A stretch of DNA of 64,000 bases from Saxibacter everestensis. Its GTDB lineage: Bacteria > Actinomycetota > Actinomycetes > Actinomycetales > Brevibacteriaceae. Every line of letters begins with the position of its first letter. Within the stretch, counting starts at the first letter, position 1. The notes below the pieces were generated by a model. That model ran no database searches and was not told the DNA's origin. It saw only the letters and a program-made list of their open reading frames with translations. The translations under genes and the position numbers were made by a program. Shown one piece after another: positions 33,574 to 43,503 of this stretch. The DNA is taken from NCBI RefSeq assembly GCF_025787225.1, contig NZ_CP090958.1:2280550-2344549 (forward strand). The letters run 5' to 3'.

Positions 33574-34320
33574 CTATTCTGCCGCACCGATGTCCCGGAC
33601 GGCACGCCGGAGCCGCCACATTGACCGGAATGAGCGTAGCCTTCCCCACTCCCGCATTTTGCCGCCCTGCTTGTCGGCCACCCGCTGCAGCGCCCGGCTG
33701 GAGAACCCGAAGTCGCGCGCCAGGCCCGCGGCAAGGCCATGGATCGCGGTTCTCGCGGTCGAATTCCGGTTGGCGGTACGCAGGGCGAGCCCGCGCAGCA
33801 GTGCCTGATCGCAGGCAGCGCGGTCATCCGGCACCGTGACCAGATCGCCAAGCCCGCCAAATCGGGCCAGAGACGCTCGAACCCGTCGCTCAGGCGCTGG
33901 CCCAACAGCTGACGAGCGCAGCTTGTTGATCACAACCCGAATACTGTCGCCGGGCACGTGCTCCCGCAGTTCATCGAGTCCGCGCAACAGGCGCTGCAAG
34001 CCGATCGGGTCCGCGGCACCCACCGCGTACACGGTATCCGCGGCGGCCAGCGCGGTTAAGGTGCCGGCGTTCCGCCGTGGCGCCGTGGTATCGAAGCTGA
34101 GCTCCTCATCGGCCTCGAGCACCCCAGCGCAGTCGATGATCGTGAAGTCGGCACAGCTCCTGGCCACGTCGAACACATTCTCCAGAGCGGCGTCGCGCAG
34201 TTCCGGCCAACGGTCCGCCTGGCTGATCCCGGTCAGCACCCGCAGATTGGGCTCGACTTCGGCGCTGACGTCGCGCAATGCGTCCGGGGGGTGAGCATTC
34301 CACGTCCGGCGAGCCTGCAC
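33574..34320 (-). CDS. CpaE-like ATPase, C-terminal part separated by frameshift
   Basis: The reading frame from 34320 overlaps the previous frame by 88 bp and continues its homology: from PDALRDVSAEVEPNLRVLTGI it carries the rest of a MinD/CpaE-type ATPase, including a FTIIDCAG Walker B-like strand and a VVINKLR strand that contacts the nucleotide base. The first residues (QARRTWNAH) are out-of-frame sequence. Adding one base at the six-G run at 34286-34291 would fuse this to the N-terminal part as one protein of about 460 residues (LTPPDALRD). Either the gene is really frameshifted or the base count is wrong; a stand-alone start is unlikely. It is an ATPase that in Tad systems helps position the pilus machine, but no other Tad gene than a CpaB-like SAF gene is nearby. 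Confidence 0.65.
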   Translation of the reverse strand: MQARRTWNAHPPDALRDVSAEVEPNLRVLTGISQADRWPELRDAALENVFDVARSCADFTIIDCAGVLEADEELSFDTTAPRRNAGTLTALAAADTVYAVGAADPIGLQRLLRGLDELREHVPGDSIRVVINKLRSSAVGPAPERRVRASLARFGGLGDLVTVPDDRAACDQALLRGLALRTANRNSTARTAIHGLAAGLARDFGFSSRALQRVADKQGGKMREWGRLRSFRSMWRLRRAVRDIGAAE

Positions 34321-34964
34321 GCGGCAGCGAGACTCGGTGCGTCGTCCAGCATTCCAAGGGCGGGAGCAATCGATGCGGCGTAGGTGTCGGAATCAATCAG
34401 CATCGTCGTGGCACCCAGTCCAGCCAGTTCGGCGGCCAGGTTGATCGACAGCGTGGTCCGCCCCGGGCTGCCGGCGCCGCCCCATACGGCCACCACCGTT
34501 CCGGATCGCTGTGCCGGATTGCGAGCCGGACCGGGGCCGAGCGGCACGGCCGGCGCGACGGCCGGGCCAGATTCCGTAGCGACACCAGGCTGTTCTTCCG
34601 GCGCCCCGGCGCCGCCCGCTTCCTTCCCGTACTCCCGGACAATGGCCCGAGCCACCTGGGCCGCCGGCGCCTCCGGGGTTAAACAGCTGCTGACGCCCAG
34701 CGCCATCATCCGGCCAGGTTCGGCGCTGAGCGCGATGACCACCAGGCCAAGCCGACGGAGCCTCTGAACCACGTCGCGATCGATGTCCGGAAAGTGATCA
34801 GAGATGACTGCCGCTCGCCCCTGCCCAGATTCGGCGGCGGCAATCAGCTCGACGACATCCGCCGGCCGTCGCACGACGGTTGCCAGATCACGATGGTTCG
34901 CTAGCTCGGCAACAAATTCGCTTTCGGACGATCCGCCGATCGCGACCAGAACCGGGATGCTCAC
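34233..34964 (-). CDS. CpaE-like ATPase, N-terminal part (frameshifted)
   Basis: This frame holds a receiver-like domain (about residues 5-110, with VAIGGSSESEFVAEL and the ISDHFPD segment), a Pro/Ala-rich linker, and the start of a ParA/MinD P-loop domain. The deviant Walker A is WGGAGSPGRTTLSINLA near residue 160, with Arg in place of the usual second Lys. The frame then runs out of the family match near RTHCATSAP, at a six-G run (six C on the coding strand). The remaining domain is found one frame over. The GTG at 34964 overlaps the stop of the SAF-domain gene as GTGA, so the pair is co-translated. Conserved tails and intact coupling argue that the gene was functional until recently. Family is clear; activity of the present form is doubtful. 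Confidence 0.7.
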   Translation of the reverse strand: MSIPVLVAIGGSSESEFVAELANHRDLATVVRRPADVVELIAAAESGQGRAAVISDHFPDIDRDVVQRLRRLGLVVIALSAEPGRMMALGVSSCLTPEAPAAQVARAIVREYGKEAGGAGAPEEQPGVATESGPAVAPAVPLGPGPARNPAQRSGTVVAVWGGAGSPGRTTLSINLAAELAGLGATTMLIDSDTYAASIAPALGMLDDAPSLAAACRLAGRGMLTPRTHCATSAPKSSPICGC

Positions 34965-35599
34965 GGCGACTTCGATCCGGGCAGTGCCACGATCGAGATC
35001 CGTTCGTCCCGTCCGAGTACCTGGATCAACTCGGGAAGGTCGGGCGACGGCACGAAGAGCTCGATCCGGGACTGCCCGTCGCTACCGAGTGCGTTGTCGA
35101 GGCCACCGGAGGCAAGTACGGTCACGGCTTCGAGGACCAGACGCGAATCCTTGGCCATCTGATCGGTTCCTGCGCCATCCCGAGGCGTCGCCCAGACATC
35201 GACCCTCGATCCCGGCCTCACTCCGTCCGGCAGCGACGACTCCAGATTGATCGCAAGCATCCGGCCTTCGAGTTCCGAGGCGTTGCCCAGGGCCTCCCGG
35301 GGTATCAATTCACCCGGATAGATCGGCCGAAGCGCCACGATCCCAGCACCCCAGTCGCGATTTGCACTGACGTACTTTTCGGCGTTTTCCGGCAGCTTGA
35401 CCTGGATCTTCTCCAGTTGGTCGGTTGAAATCTTCTGGCCGGGAACCAGCGTCTCCGCTGCCGCGTACACAGTGATCGTGTCGCTTGCCACCCGGACCAG
35501 TTGCCAGGTAGCGGAGACAGCGGCCGCGACAAGCAGAATCCCGATCAACAGCCGCGCGTCACGCCAGGATGGTTGCTTGAGCCGTCGCGCCACTGCCAT
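34961..35599 (-). CDS. SAF domain protein, CpaB/RcpC-like
   Basis: A 212-residue protein with one N-terminal transmembrane helix (about residues 18-38, RLLIGILLVAAAVSATWQLV) followed by an extracytoplasmic SAF domain (VYAAAETLVPGQKISTDQL, LRPIYPGELIPREAL), then an RcpC/CpaB-like beta domain with VRPGSRVDVWAT. CpaB proteins assist Flp pilus secretion, and SAF domains often bind glycans or sit in ring assemblies. The ATG at 35599 has GGGGTG about six bases upstream, and a longer frame upstream looks noncoding. Its stop overlaps the start of the CpaE-like gene. No TadA, TadB, RcpA or Flp pilin is found in the window, so this pair may serve another envelope role. The domain call is firm and the role is open. 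Confidence 0.83.
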   Translation of the reverse strand: MAVARRLKQPSWRDARLLIGILLVAAAVSATWQLVRVASDTITVYAAAETLVPGQKISTDQLEKIQVKLPENAEKYVSANRDWGAGIVALRPIYPGELIPREALGNASELEGRMLAINLESSLPDGVRPGSRVDVWATPRDGAGTDQMAKDSRLVLEAVTVLASGGLDNALGSDGQSRIELFVPSPDLPELIQVLGRDERISIVALPGSKSP

Positions 35600-35795
35600 T
35601 TCCGCACCCCACCAGCCGTTCAGAGCTCCCCGGATTCTCCGGTGACATTGACCTACATCAGGCCTCAAGTTGTAATATTTGATAGGTAACGTGGGCAAAG
35701 CAAGCAATTCCGCTACGATGAATTACCGATCAACCAGCCAGAATCAGACATTCGCGACAATCAGTCCTATTCGTCGCTAGCTAGGAGCCTTGAAG

Positions 35796-36032
35796 ATGCC
35801 AGTCGAAGTGCGGTTCTTACCACTGACCGATGTTGCGGCAATCCTGAACGTTTCCGGCGCCCAGGCCCGCGCCCTCGTGCGTTCGGGCGAGCTGCGTGCC
35901 ATCAAGGTCGGCGGACGCGGACAGTGGCGGGTCGAGAAGACCGAGCTGGAGAACTATATTCAGCGGATGTACGAACAGACCGACAAGGCAATCACCGAAG
36001 AAGACTTCGATCTGGATACCGAACCTAGCTGA
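35796..36032 (+). CDS. Excisionase-type helix-turn-helix DNA-binding protein
   Basis: A 78-residue protein with a MerR/excisionase-like winged helix-turn-helix: LTDVAAILNVSGAQARALVRSGELRAIKVGGRGQWRVEKTELENYI, followed by a short acidic tail. The conserved Gly-Arg-Gly-Gln-Trp turn before the last strand is typical of HTH_17. It is not BldC; the sequence is different and no phage genes are around it, so a host regulator is more likely than a true excisionase. The ATG at 35796 is chosen because AGGAG lies eight bases upstream; a TTG two codons earlier is not needed. It is divergent from the SAF gene, with an AT-rich 196-bp gap, and overlaps the 3' end of the converging DUF gene by 8 bp. It could control the SAF-CpaE pair, by position only. 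Confidence 0.82.
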   Translation: MPVEVRFLPLTDVAAILNVSGAQARALVRSGELRAIKVGGRGQWRVEKTELENYIQRMYEQTDKAITEEDFDLDTEPS

Positions 36033-36615
36033 CGCTGCGCACAAATGCCACAGACCCGAACTGCAGAACGACTGTCGTTCGGATCGCCCTCGGCCGGCGT
36101 GCCACGTCCGCTGCGTGCTCGGCGACGTCGATATGGTCCCTGCCCACCCGATCGATTGTTCCGGTGACAACGGCAGGATCACCAGCGGGACTGTGCGGCG
36201 CATAGCCAGGCCACAGGCCGATCATCACCGGCTGACGATCACGACTCAATGCCCGGTAAACGTGACCGATCGGTAACTTCGCCAGGACGGTATCGTCGTC
36301 CACTCTGTCCCTGCCCAGACCGCGCACGGCAGTAATGGCCGAGTAGGGCACCACGATCTGCCCCGGTGCGGAATCCACACCCTGGGGAGCCTCCAGCACC
36401 AGCCACTGCGCCCCCAGCGATACAACCTCGCCCTGACAGGAATGCGCCCCCAGTTGCAGCGACAGCACCGCACCCTGGTGACCGCGCAGCCTCGAGGCGA
36501 ACGAGGTTTCGGCGTTCTCAGCCCGGATGATTTCCGGAAGTTCAGCTTCCCGATCGGCGCGGGCCGCGGCGTCCATTCGGGCTTCCAGATCCTCAAATAG
36601 ATCGTTCCAGCGCAC
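36025..36615 (-). CDS. Conserved actinobacterial protein of unknown function
   Basis: A 196-residue soluble protein that I do not recognise by name. An N-terminal acidic helix (WNDLFEDLEARMDAAARADREAELPEIIRAE) is followed by a compact beta-rich region in which two short strands, VLSLQLGAHSCQGEVVSLGAQWLVLEAP and VVTGTIDRVGRDHIDVAEH, look like paired Sm- or SH3-type beta units. No catalytic motif, signal or membrane segment is visible. The GTG at 36615 has GGGAGG six bases upstream; nine further codons upstream are unlikely. It overlaps the HTH gene tail-to-tail by 8 bp and faces away from the LysM gene. An RNA- or DNA-associated role is possible from the fold guess only. Confidence 0.72.
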   Translation of the reverse strand: MRWNDLFEDLEARMDAAARADREAELPEIIRAENAETSFASRLRGHQGAVLSLQLGAHSCQGEVVSLGAQWLVLEAPQGVDSAPGQIVVPYSAITAVRGLGRDRVDDDTVLAKLPIGHVYRALSRDRQPVMIGLWPGYAPHSPAGDPAVVTGTIDRVGRDHIDVAEHAADVARRPRAIRTTVVLQFGSVAFVRSVS

Positions 36616-36674
36616 CTCGGACCTCCCCCTACCGCAAGTCAACCAGTCGGCTACACCTTAGCCCTCGACCGGCA

Positions 36675-36692
36675 GGCAGCCTCACGGCTGCC
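36675..36692. promoter_or_regulatory. Perfect hairpin in the divergent region before the LysM gene
   Basis: GGCAGCC-TCAC-GGCTGCC is a 7+7 inverted repeat with a 4-nt loop between two divergent genes. It could be a leader structure of the minus-strand gene or an operator; it is not placed as a terminator. Confidence 0.4.
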
Positions 36693-36739
36693 ATACCTAA
36701 ATGGCGATAAAACCAGTAAACATCATCAAACAATAGCTA

Positions 36740-36768
36740 TTGACGTCCAAACGGAGCAGAACTAGCCT
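36740..36768 (+). promoter_or_regulatory. Sigma-70-type promoter for the LysM gene
   Basis: TTGACG (36740-36745) and TAGCCT (36763-36768) are separated by 17 bp, about 29 bp before the GTG start at 36797. Confidence 0.6.
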
Positions 36769-36796
36769 TACCTCTATTCATTGACGAGGAGGAAAT

Positions 36797-37576
36797 GTGC
36801 GAGCTCACCAACTGGTTTCGGCGTCGTCCCGGCTTCTCTTGCTTCCGGCAGTTCTCGCGGGCGGATTCGTCGGCCTGGCGTTGACGGTTCAGTCGGCAGG
36901 CACCGCCTTGACGGTATTGCGCGGCGACAGCCCCGATATCGCTGCCGCCGTCGCCTTGCTGGCGGCGGTGATCGCTTCCATCTGCCTGGCCCGGCTATTG
37001 CTTGGCCTGATCCTGTCCAGTACGGGCATGCTCCTCGCGCGCTTTCGGCCCGGTAGTGGCCGGCGTCTGCTCGTCCTGGGCAGGCTGTTCACTCCCGCTG
37101 TCTGCCGCCCGCTGGTTCTCGGCGTCTCGGCCACGGTGGTCAGCGTGTCCCTGGTGTCCTGTGGCCCCTCCGGCCGACTGTCCGAGCTACCGGATCCAGG
37201 CTGGCAGGCTGGTTCCACCCAGCTGAGAGAGCCAGGCTGGCCGGTCACCCAGCTGCCCGAGCCGAGTGAGTCATCCCCGACTCCCCAGCACACTCCCCCA
37301 GATCCTGATCCTGATCCAGATCCAGGCCCTGACCCAGAACCTCAGCCCCAGCACAAACCGCCCGATCCTGATCAGCGGCCGCCCGGCTCCAACTACGTCA
37401 CCGTACGAGCCGGTGACACCCTCTGGCAGCTCGCCGCACAGGACCTCGGCGCTACCGCGACGCCGCGCCAGATAGCGCGAAGCAGCGCGGAATGGCATCG
37501 GGTGAACCGCGAGATCATCGGCGCCGATCCCGACCTGCTGATGCCTGGCCAGCGGCTTCGGCCACCACAGGACTGA
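36797..37576 (+). CDS. LysM domain membrane protein
   Basis: A 259-residue protein with three hydrophobic stretches in the first 120 residues (about 12-33, 47-75 and 97-121), a long Pro-rich segment with Asp-Pro repeats, and a C-terminal LysM domain (about residues 205-257, YVTVRAGDTLWQLAAQDL). LysM binds N-acetylglucosamine-containing glycans, so the tail is expected to contact peptidoglycan from outside the membrane. The GTG at 36797 has AGGAGG four bases upstream and a good promoter before it. It ends 2 bp before the Rv3235-family gene, so the two are co-transcribed. The layout (membrane anchor, proline spacer, LysM) is common in actinobacteria near secA; the precise role is unknown. Confidence 0.83.
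   Translation: MRAHQLVSASSRLLLLPAVLAGGFVGLALTVQSAGTALTVLRGDSPDIAAAVALLAAVIASICLARLLLGLILSSTGMLLARFRPGSGRRLLVLGRLFTPAVCRPLVLGVSATVVSVSLVSCGPSGRLSELPDPGWQAGSTQLREPGWPVTQLPEPSESSPTPQHTPPDPDPDPDPGPDPEPQPQHKPPDPDQRPPGSNYVTVRAGDTLWQLAAQDLGATATPRQIARSSAEWHRVNREIIGADPDLLMPGQRLRPPQD
37301..37342 (+). repeat. Hexanucleotide GATCCN repeat coding for Asp-Pro
   Basis: Four clean GATCCN units (37301-37324) plus three diverged ones encode the DPDPDPDPGPDPEP part of the LysM protein linker. Such short repeats can change length by slippage. Confidence 0.7.
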
Positions 37577-37578
37577 TC

Positions 37579-38094
37579 ATGTCCGATACCGCGACGAACA
37601 CCCCGGAGCAGCGGCCGCTGCGGTTGGTGCCACTGGTCGTCTCACCCGCCGCTGCGTTCCGGACGGAGGCGAAGGTGACAGCCACGTCGGCACCAGGGCA
37701 CGCCGCCGGCACACCGTCGACACCTCCGTCAGGCGGCGGTCTGATGCCAGAGCCGACGCAGGCCGCGGAACCGGTCTGCAAGGGCTTCGCGGTAGCAATC
37801 GTCGAGGCGATCTACGGAGTGCGTCCGGTGACCCAGGTGGCCCGCTGGCTCAGCGCGGATGCCTACGCGGCGCTGCGGCGTCGGGCGGAAATCACGGCGC
37901 GGGCCCGTTCGGGGCAGGCCGGCGCACAACTCCCTCGCAGGTTCAGGGCCGGGACGGCTCGGCTATGTTCGCCGTGCCCGCAGGTTGTCGAAGCCTCGGT
38001 CGTCGTTTTCGGACCGGACCGGGTACGGGCCGTCGCGCTCCGGCTTGAGTCTCCCCGAGGCAGATGGATCGCGACGGCCGTCGTCGTCGGCTAG
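37579..38094 (+). CDS. Rv3235 family protein
   Basis: A 171-residue cytoplasmic protein with a variable N-terminal half rich in Pro, Thr and Ala and a conserved C-terminal half of Rv3235 type (CKGFAVAIVEAIYGVRPVTQVARWLSADAYAALRRRAEI, then SPCPQVVEASVVVFGPDRVRAVALRLES). In actinobacteria this family is repeatedly encoded just upstream of secA and after LysM genes. No known enzymatic fold is visible. The ATG at 37579 is 2 bp after the LysM stop, with ACAGGA as the likely ribosome site inside the upstream gene. It converges with secA over 18 bp. The family is recognised; its function is unknown, perhaps linked to translocation or the envelope by context. Confidence 0.82.
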   Translation: MSDTATNTPEQRPLRLVPLVVSPAAAFRTEAKVTATSAPGHAAGTPSTPPSGGGLMPEPTQAAEPVCKGFAVAIVEAIYGVRPVTQVARWLSADAYAALRRRAEITARARSGQAGAQLPRRFRAGTARLCSPCPQVVEASVVVFGPDRVRAVALRLESPRGRWIATAVVVG

Positions 38095-38112
38095 CCAAAC
38101 GACGCGAATTCC

Positions 38113-40848
<2,736 letters not shown>

Positions 40849-40953
40849 AGTTCTCCCTAACTGACTTACAGTTCTAACGCCTCTATGTTAGGCGCAAGAG
40901 CAAATCGGGGTGTGGCGCGACCGCTTACCGCGGAGTCTGAGAGCCTTAGGTTC

Positions 40954-42087
40954 ATGTCAGACAGCGATCCGAAGCCGGCACTTTCTCTCCCGATCCTAAC
41001 CGCCGGAGACCTCACACTTCGACAACTGGGCGATGCCGACATTCCTGGCATCGTTGCCCAGTGCACCGATCCGGACTCCGTGCGGTTCACCAATGCTCCG
41101 ACACCGTATACCGCCGAGGATGCCGCCCGTTACGTCCGGGAGGTAGCGCCGGAGGGATGGCGGAGCGAGTCGCTCCTCACCTTCGCGATTGAGTACCGGG
41201 GCGAGTTCGCCGGTTCGTTGAGCCTTCGACCGGAAGAGAAGATCGCGAAGCTCGGCTTCGGGCTGGCTCCGTGGGCCCGGCGACAGCATGTGATGACCCG
41301 GGCAATTCGGCTCGCCATCGGCTGGGCGTTCGACCGGCTGGACGTCGACGCCGTGCATTGGACGGCAGGATCAGAAAACTGGGCCTCGGTTAGGGTTGCG
41401 TGGGCGCTGGGCTTCCGGATCCTCGGTCCGGTCCCCGCGCTACTCAACCAGCGGGGCGTGCTGGTCGACGGCTGGTTCGGCTCGCTACAGCGGGACAGTG
41501 CAATGCTGCCAACAGCGCCATGGCTGGAGCCCGTTCCGCTCTTCGATGATGCCAGCGAGGAGACCCCGATCCTGCTCCGCGCAATCGAAGAGGCGGACCT
41601 CGAGCGATTTGCCGAGGGCTGTGCCGACCCACTCACGCAGAGCTTCTCCACCATGCTTGAACAGCCGTTCACGCTGGATAGTGCGCACCGCTACCTGCAG
41701 CGGAGCCGAATCGTCGCCTCGACCGGCTCCGGTGTGACCTGGGCGGCGACCCTAGCCCGTAATGGCACCCTGATCGGCTCGGTCGCACTTTTCAATATTT
41801 CCTTCCCGCACGCGAACGCGGAAATCGGCTATTGGCTGCATCCTGACTCACGCGGGCTGGGACTGGCGCAGCGGATCGTTGCCCGCGCGGCCCGGCACGC
41901 CCTGATCGATGTCGACGATGGCGGCCTCGGCCTGCAACGGATCACCGCCCGGGTGATGACTCCGAACTCGGCGTCGGTCGCCGTACTTGAGAAGGTTGGA
42001 TTCACCAAGGTCGGCAGGGAATTCAACGGGTTGCGCGGCAGAGACGGCCAACCTCAGGATTCCTTTCTGTTCGAGCTACTGCCTTAA
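40954..42087 (+). CDS. Tandem GNAT acetyltransferase (two domains)
   Basis: A 377-residue protein made of two RimJ-type GNAT domains. The first half (about residues 10-185, LTLRQLGDADIPGIVAQCTDPDSVRFT, then FGLAPWARRQHVMTRAIRLA) and the second half (about 200-375, ILLRAIEEADLERFAEGCADPLTQSF, then YWLHPDSRGLGLAQRIVARAAR) show the same order of motifs. The acetyl-CoA pyrophosphate loop is best kept in the second domain (RGLGLA), while the first has ARRQHV, so the first may be weakened. Such enzymes often acetylate protein N-termini or antibiotics; the substrate is unknown here. The ATG at 40954 is chosen without a clear ribosome site. It is divergent from secA and converges with the YcaQ-type gene. 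The family is sure. Confidence 0.85.
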   Translation: MSDSDPKPALSLPILTAGDLTLRQLGDADIPGIVAQCTDPDSVRFTNAPTPYTAEDAARYVREVAPEGWRSESLLTFAIEYRGEFAGSLSLRPEEKIAKLGFGLAPWARRQHVMTRAIRLAIGWAFDRLDVDAVHWTAGSENWASVRVAWALGFRILGPVPALLNQRGVLVDGWFGSLQRDSAMLPTAPWLEPVPLFDDASEETPILLRAIEEADLERFAEGCADPLTQSFSTMLEQPFTLDSAHRYLQRSRIVASTGSGVTWAATLARNGTLIGSVALFNISFPHANAEIGYWLHPDSRGLGLAQRIVARAARHALIDVDDGGLGLQRITARVMTPNSASVAVLEKVGFTKVGREFNGLRGRDGQPQDSFLFELLP

Positions 42088-42108
42088 AACACTCGCCGGC
42101 GATGACGG

Positions 42109-43398
42109 CTAGGCCCGCTCCGCGCCGGCAGCGACAAGTCCCGGGCCGAGGTCGCCCATACCGGTGACGGCTACCCGTTCCAGGCCGAGCCAGCGGGCCA
42201 TCAGGACGAGTTCCTGGTAGAGCTCGACTGCGGTCGTCTCCGGCGCATGAGGCTCGGCATGGGCTGACTGCACCCGGAGCAGCCCGGCCTCACGATCGGC
42301 CTTGAGATCGACTCTGGCAACCAGCCGATCCCCCAGCAGGAATGGCAGCACGTAGTAGCCGTGCACGCGCTTGTGTTTCGGCACATAGATTTCCAGCCGG
42401 AACCTGAAGTCGAAGAGCGCTTCGGTCCGTGCGCGCTCGAACACCAATGAGTCGAAGGGGCTCAGCAGTGCCCGTGCCCGGATCGCTCGAGGCTTGCTCG
42501 CATCTCTGGCCAGGTACGCGGTGCGTTTCCAGCCTGCGACCTGAACCGGCTGCAGTTCCCCGGCATCCACGAGCCGGCGGATTGCGGGCTGCACCGCGCT
42601 GGCAGGGAGCCTGAAGTAGTCGCGCAGGCACTGCGCCGTTCCGATACCGAGCGCCTTGGCGGAAATCCTGAGCAGTTCGACTATTGCCTCATCCTTCGGC
42701 GGGGGCGGCGTTGCCGCAATGTCAGCGGGCAGAATCCGCTCGGTGATGTCATACCGGCGCTCGAACTGCGGGTTACGGCCCGCGGAGCCGATTCGGCCGG
42801 CCCAGAATAGCGCTTCCAGTGCGGTTTTCACCTGCGACCAGTTCCAGCCCCAGTTGGTTCCCGACGGGGCGGGCATATCGTGCGACAGGCACTGGTCCAG
42901 CCGACTTGCCGTTATCGGACCACGGCGCGCCACTTCGTCGTACACCAGCTCCAGCAGTTCGGCATATCCCGGAGTGTCCTGCCGCATCTTTCCCCAGGCT
43001 GTCTCTTTCCAGCTGTCCATGCGCCACTGCAGCAGCCGATACGTTGCGGGTGGAATCAGCGAAGCCTCGTGAGCCCAGTACTCGGTCAGCACCCTTGGCC
43101 GGCTGGCGGTGGCCCGGTGCAGCAGGTCTCGGTCGTAATGGCCGAGCCGGGAGAACAATGGGAGGTAGTGACTGCGGGAGAGCACGTTGACCGAGTCGAT
43201 CTGCAGCAGCCCGATCCTGTCGATCACGCCCTTCAGCGAACGCATGCTTGGCGGCGACGATGGCCTCGGCTTGTGGAAACCCTGCGCAGCGAGAGCGATC
43301 CGGCGCGCCTTCGCCTGGCTGATATTGGCCGTGCTGACAGTGGCTTGACCGCCGACAGCCTGTTCGAGGCCGGGCTTGCTGAGGTTGGTCTGGGTCAT
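42109..43398 (-). CDS. YcaQ/AlkX-type DNA glycosylase (winged helix family)
   Basis: A 429-residue protein of the HTH_42 family that contains E. coli YcaQ and Streptomyces AZL, DNA glycosylases that unhook interstrand crosslinks. Three winged-helix domains are expected. The catalytic QxD-type motif appears as LLQIDSVNVLSRSHYLPLFSRLG near residue 70, and the ARARALLSPFDSLVFERARTEALFDF segment and YVLPFLLGDRLVARVDLKADR are typical of the family's C-terminal part. The ATG at 43398 has TACTCT 7 nt upstream, a likely leaderless promoter; the frame continues 17 codons further but without signals. A strong terminator of hpf lies just upstream. It would act on DNA crosslinks or bulky alkylation, by family. 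Confidence 0.86.
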   Translation of the reverse strand: MTQTNLSKPGLEQAVGGQATVSTANISQAKARRIALAAQGFHKPRPSSPPSMRSLKGVIDRIGLLQIDSVNVLSRSHYLPLFSRLGHYDRDLLHRATASRPRVLTEYWAHEASLIPPATYRLLQWRMDSWKETAWGKMRQDTPGYAELLELVYDEVARRGPITASRLDQCLSHDMPAPSGTNWGWNWSQVKTALEALFWAGRIGSAGRNPQFERRYDITERILPADIAATPPPPKDEAIVELLRISAKALGIGTAQCLRDYFRLPASAVQPAIRRLVDAGELQPVQVAGWKRTAYLARDASKPRAIRARALLSPFDSLVFERARTEALFDFRFRLEIYVPKHKRVHGYYVLPFLLGDRLVARVDLKADREAGLLRVQSAHAEPHAPETTAVELYQELVLMARWLGLERVAVTGMGDLGPGLVAAGAERA

Positions 43399-43405
43399 GG
43401 CCACC

Positions 43406-43411
43406 AGAGTA
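43406..43411 (-). promoter_or_regulatory. -10 element for leaderless YcaQ-type gene transcript
   Basis: TACTCT on the minus strand lies 7 nt before the ATG at 43398, right after the hpf terminator hairpin. Confidence 0.42.
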
Positions 43412-43424
43412 GCTGCCGGCACCG

Positions 43425-43460
43425 ACAGGTGCCCGCCGCCTGCTGGCAACGGGCACCTGT
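43425..43460 (-). terminator. hpf terminator hairpin
   Basis: On the minus strand ACAGGTGCCCG and CGGGCACCTGT form an 11-bp perfect stem. Inside it, UU-GCC and GGC-GG add two U-G pairs and three more GC pairs around an AGCA tetraloop, giving 16 pairs in the RNA. The plus-strand RNA cannot make the two wobble pairs, so the element points toward hpf. No T run follows. Confidence 0.65.
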
Positions 43461-43503
43461 ACGGCTTCCTTAGCGGCCACCTCCATGGCGACCTATAGAA
43501 GGA

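Noticed and set aside
33574-35599. A complete Tad/Flp pilus locus.
   Set aside because: Only CpaB-like and CpaE-like genes are present; no TadA, TadB, RcpA, prepilin peptidase or Flp pilin is seen.
35796-36032. Prophage or integrative element suggested by the excisionase-type HTH gene.
   Set aside because: No integrase, attachment repeat or phage gene is near; flanking genes are chromosomal backbone.
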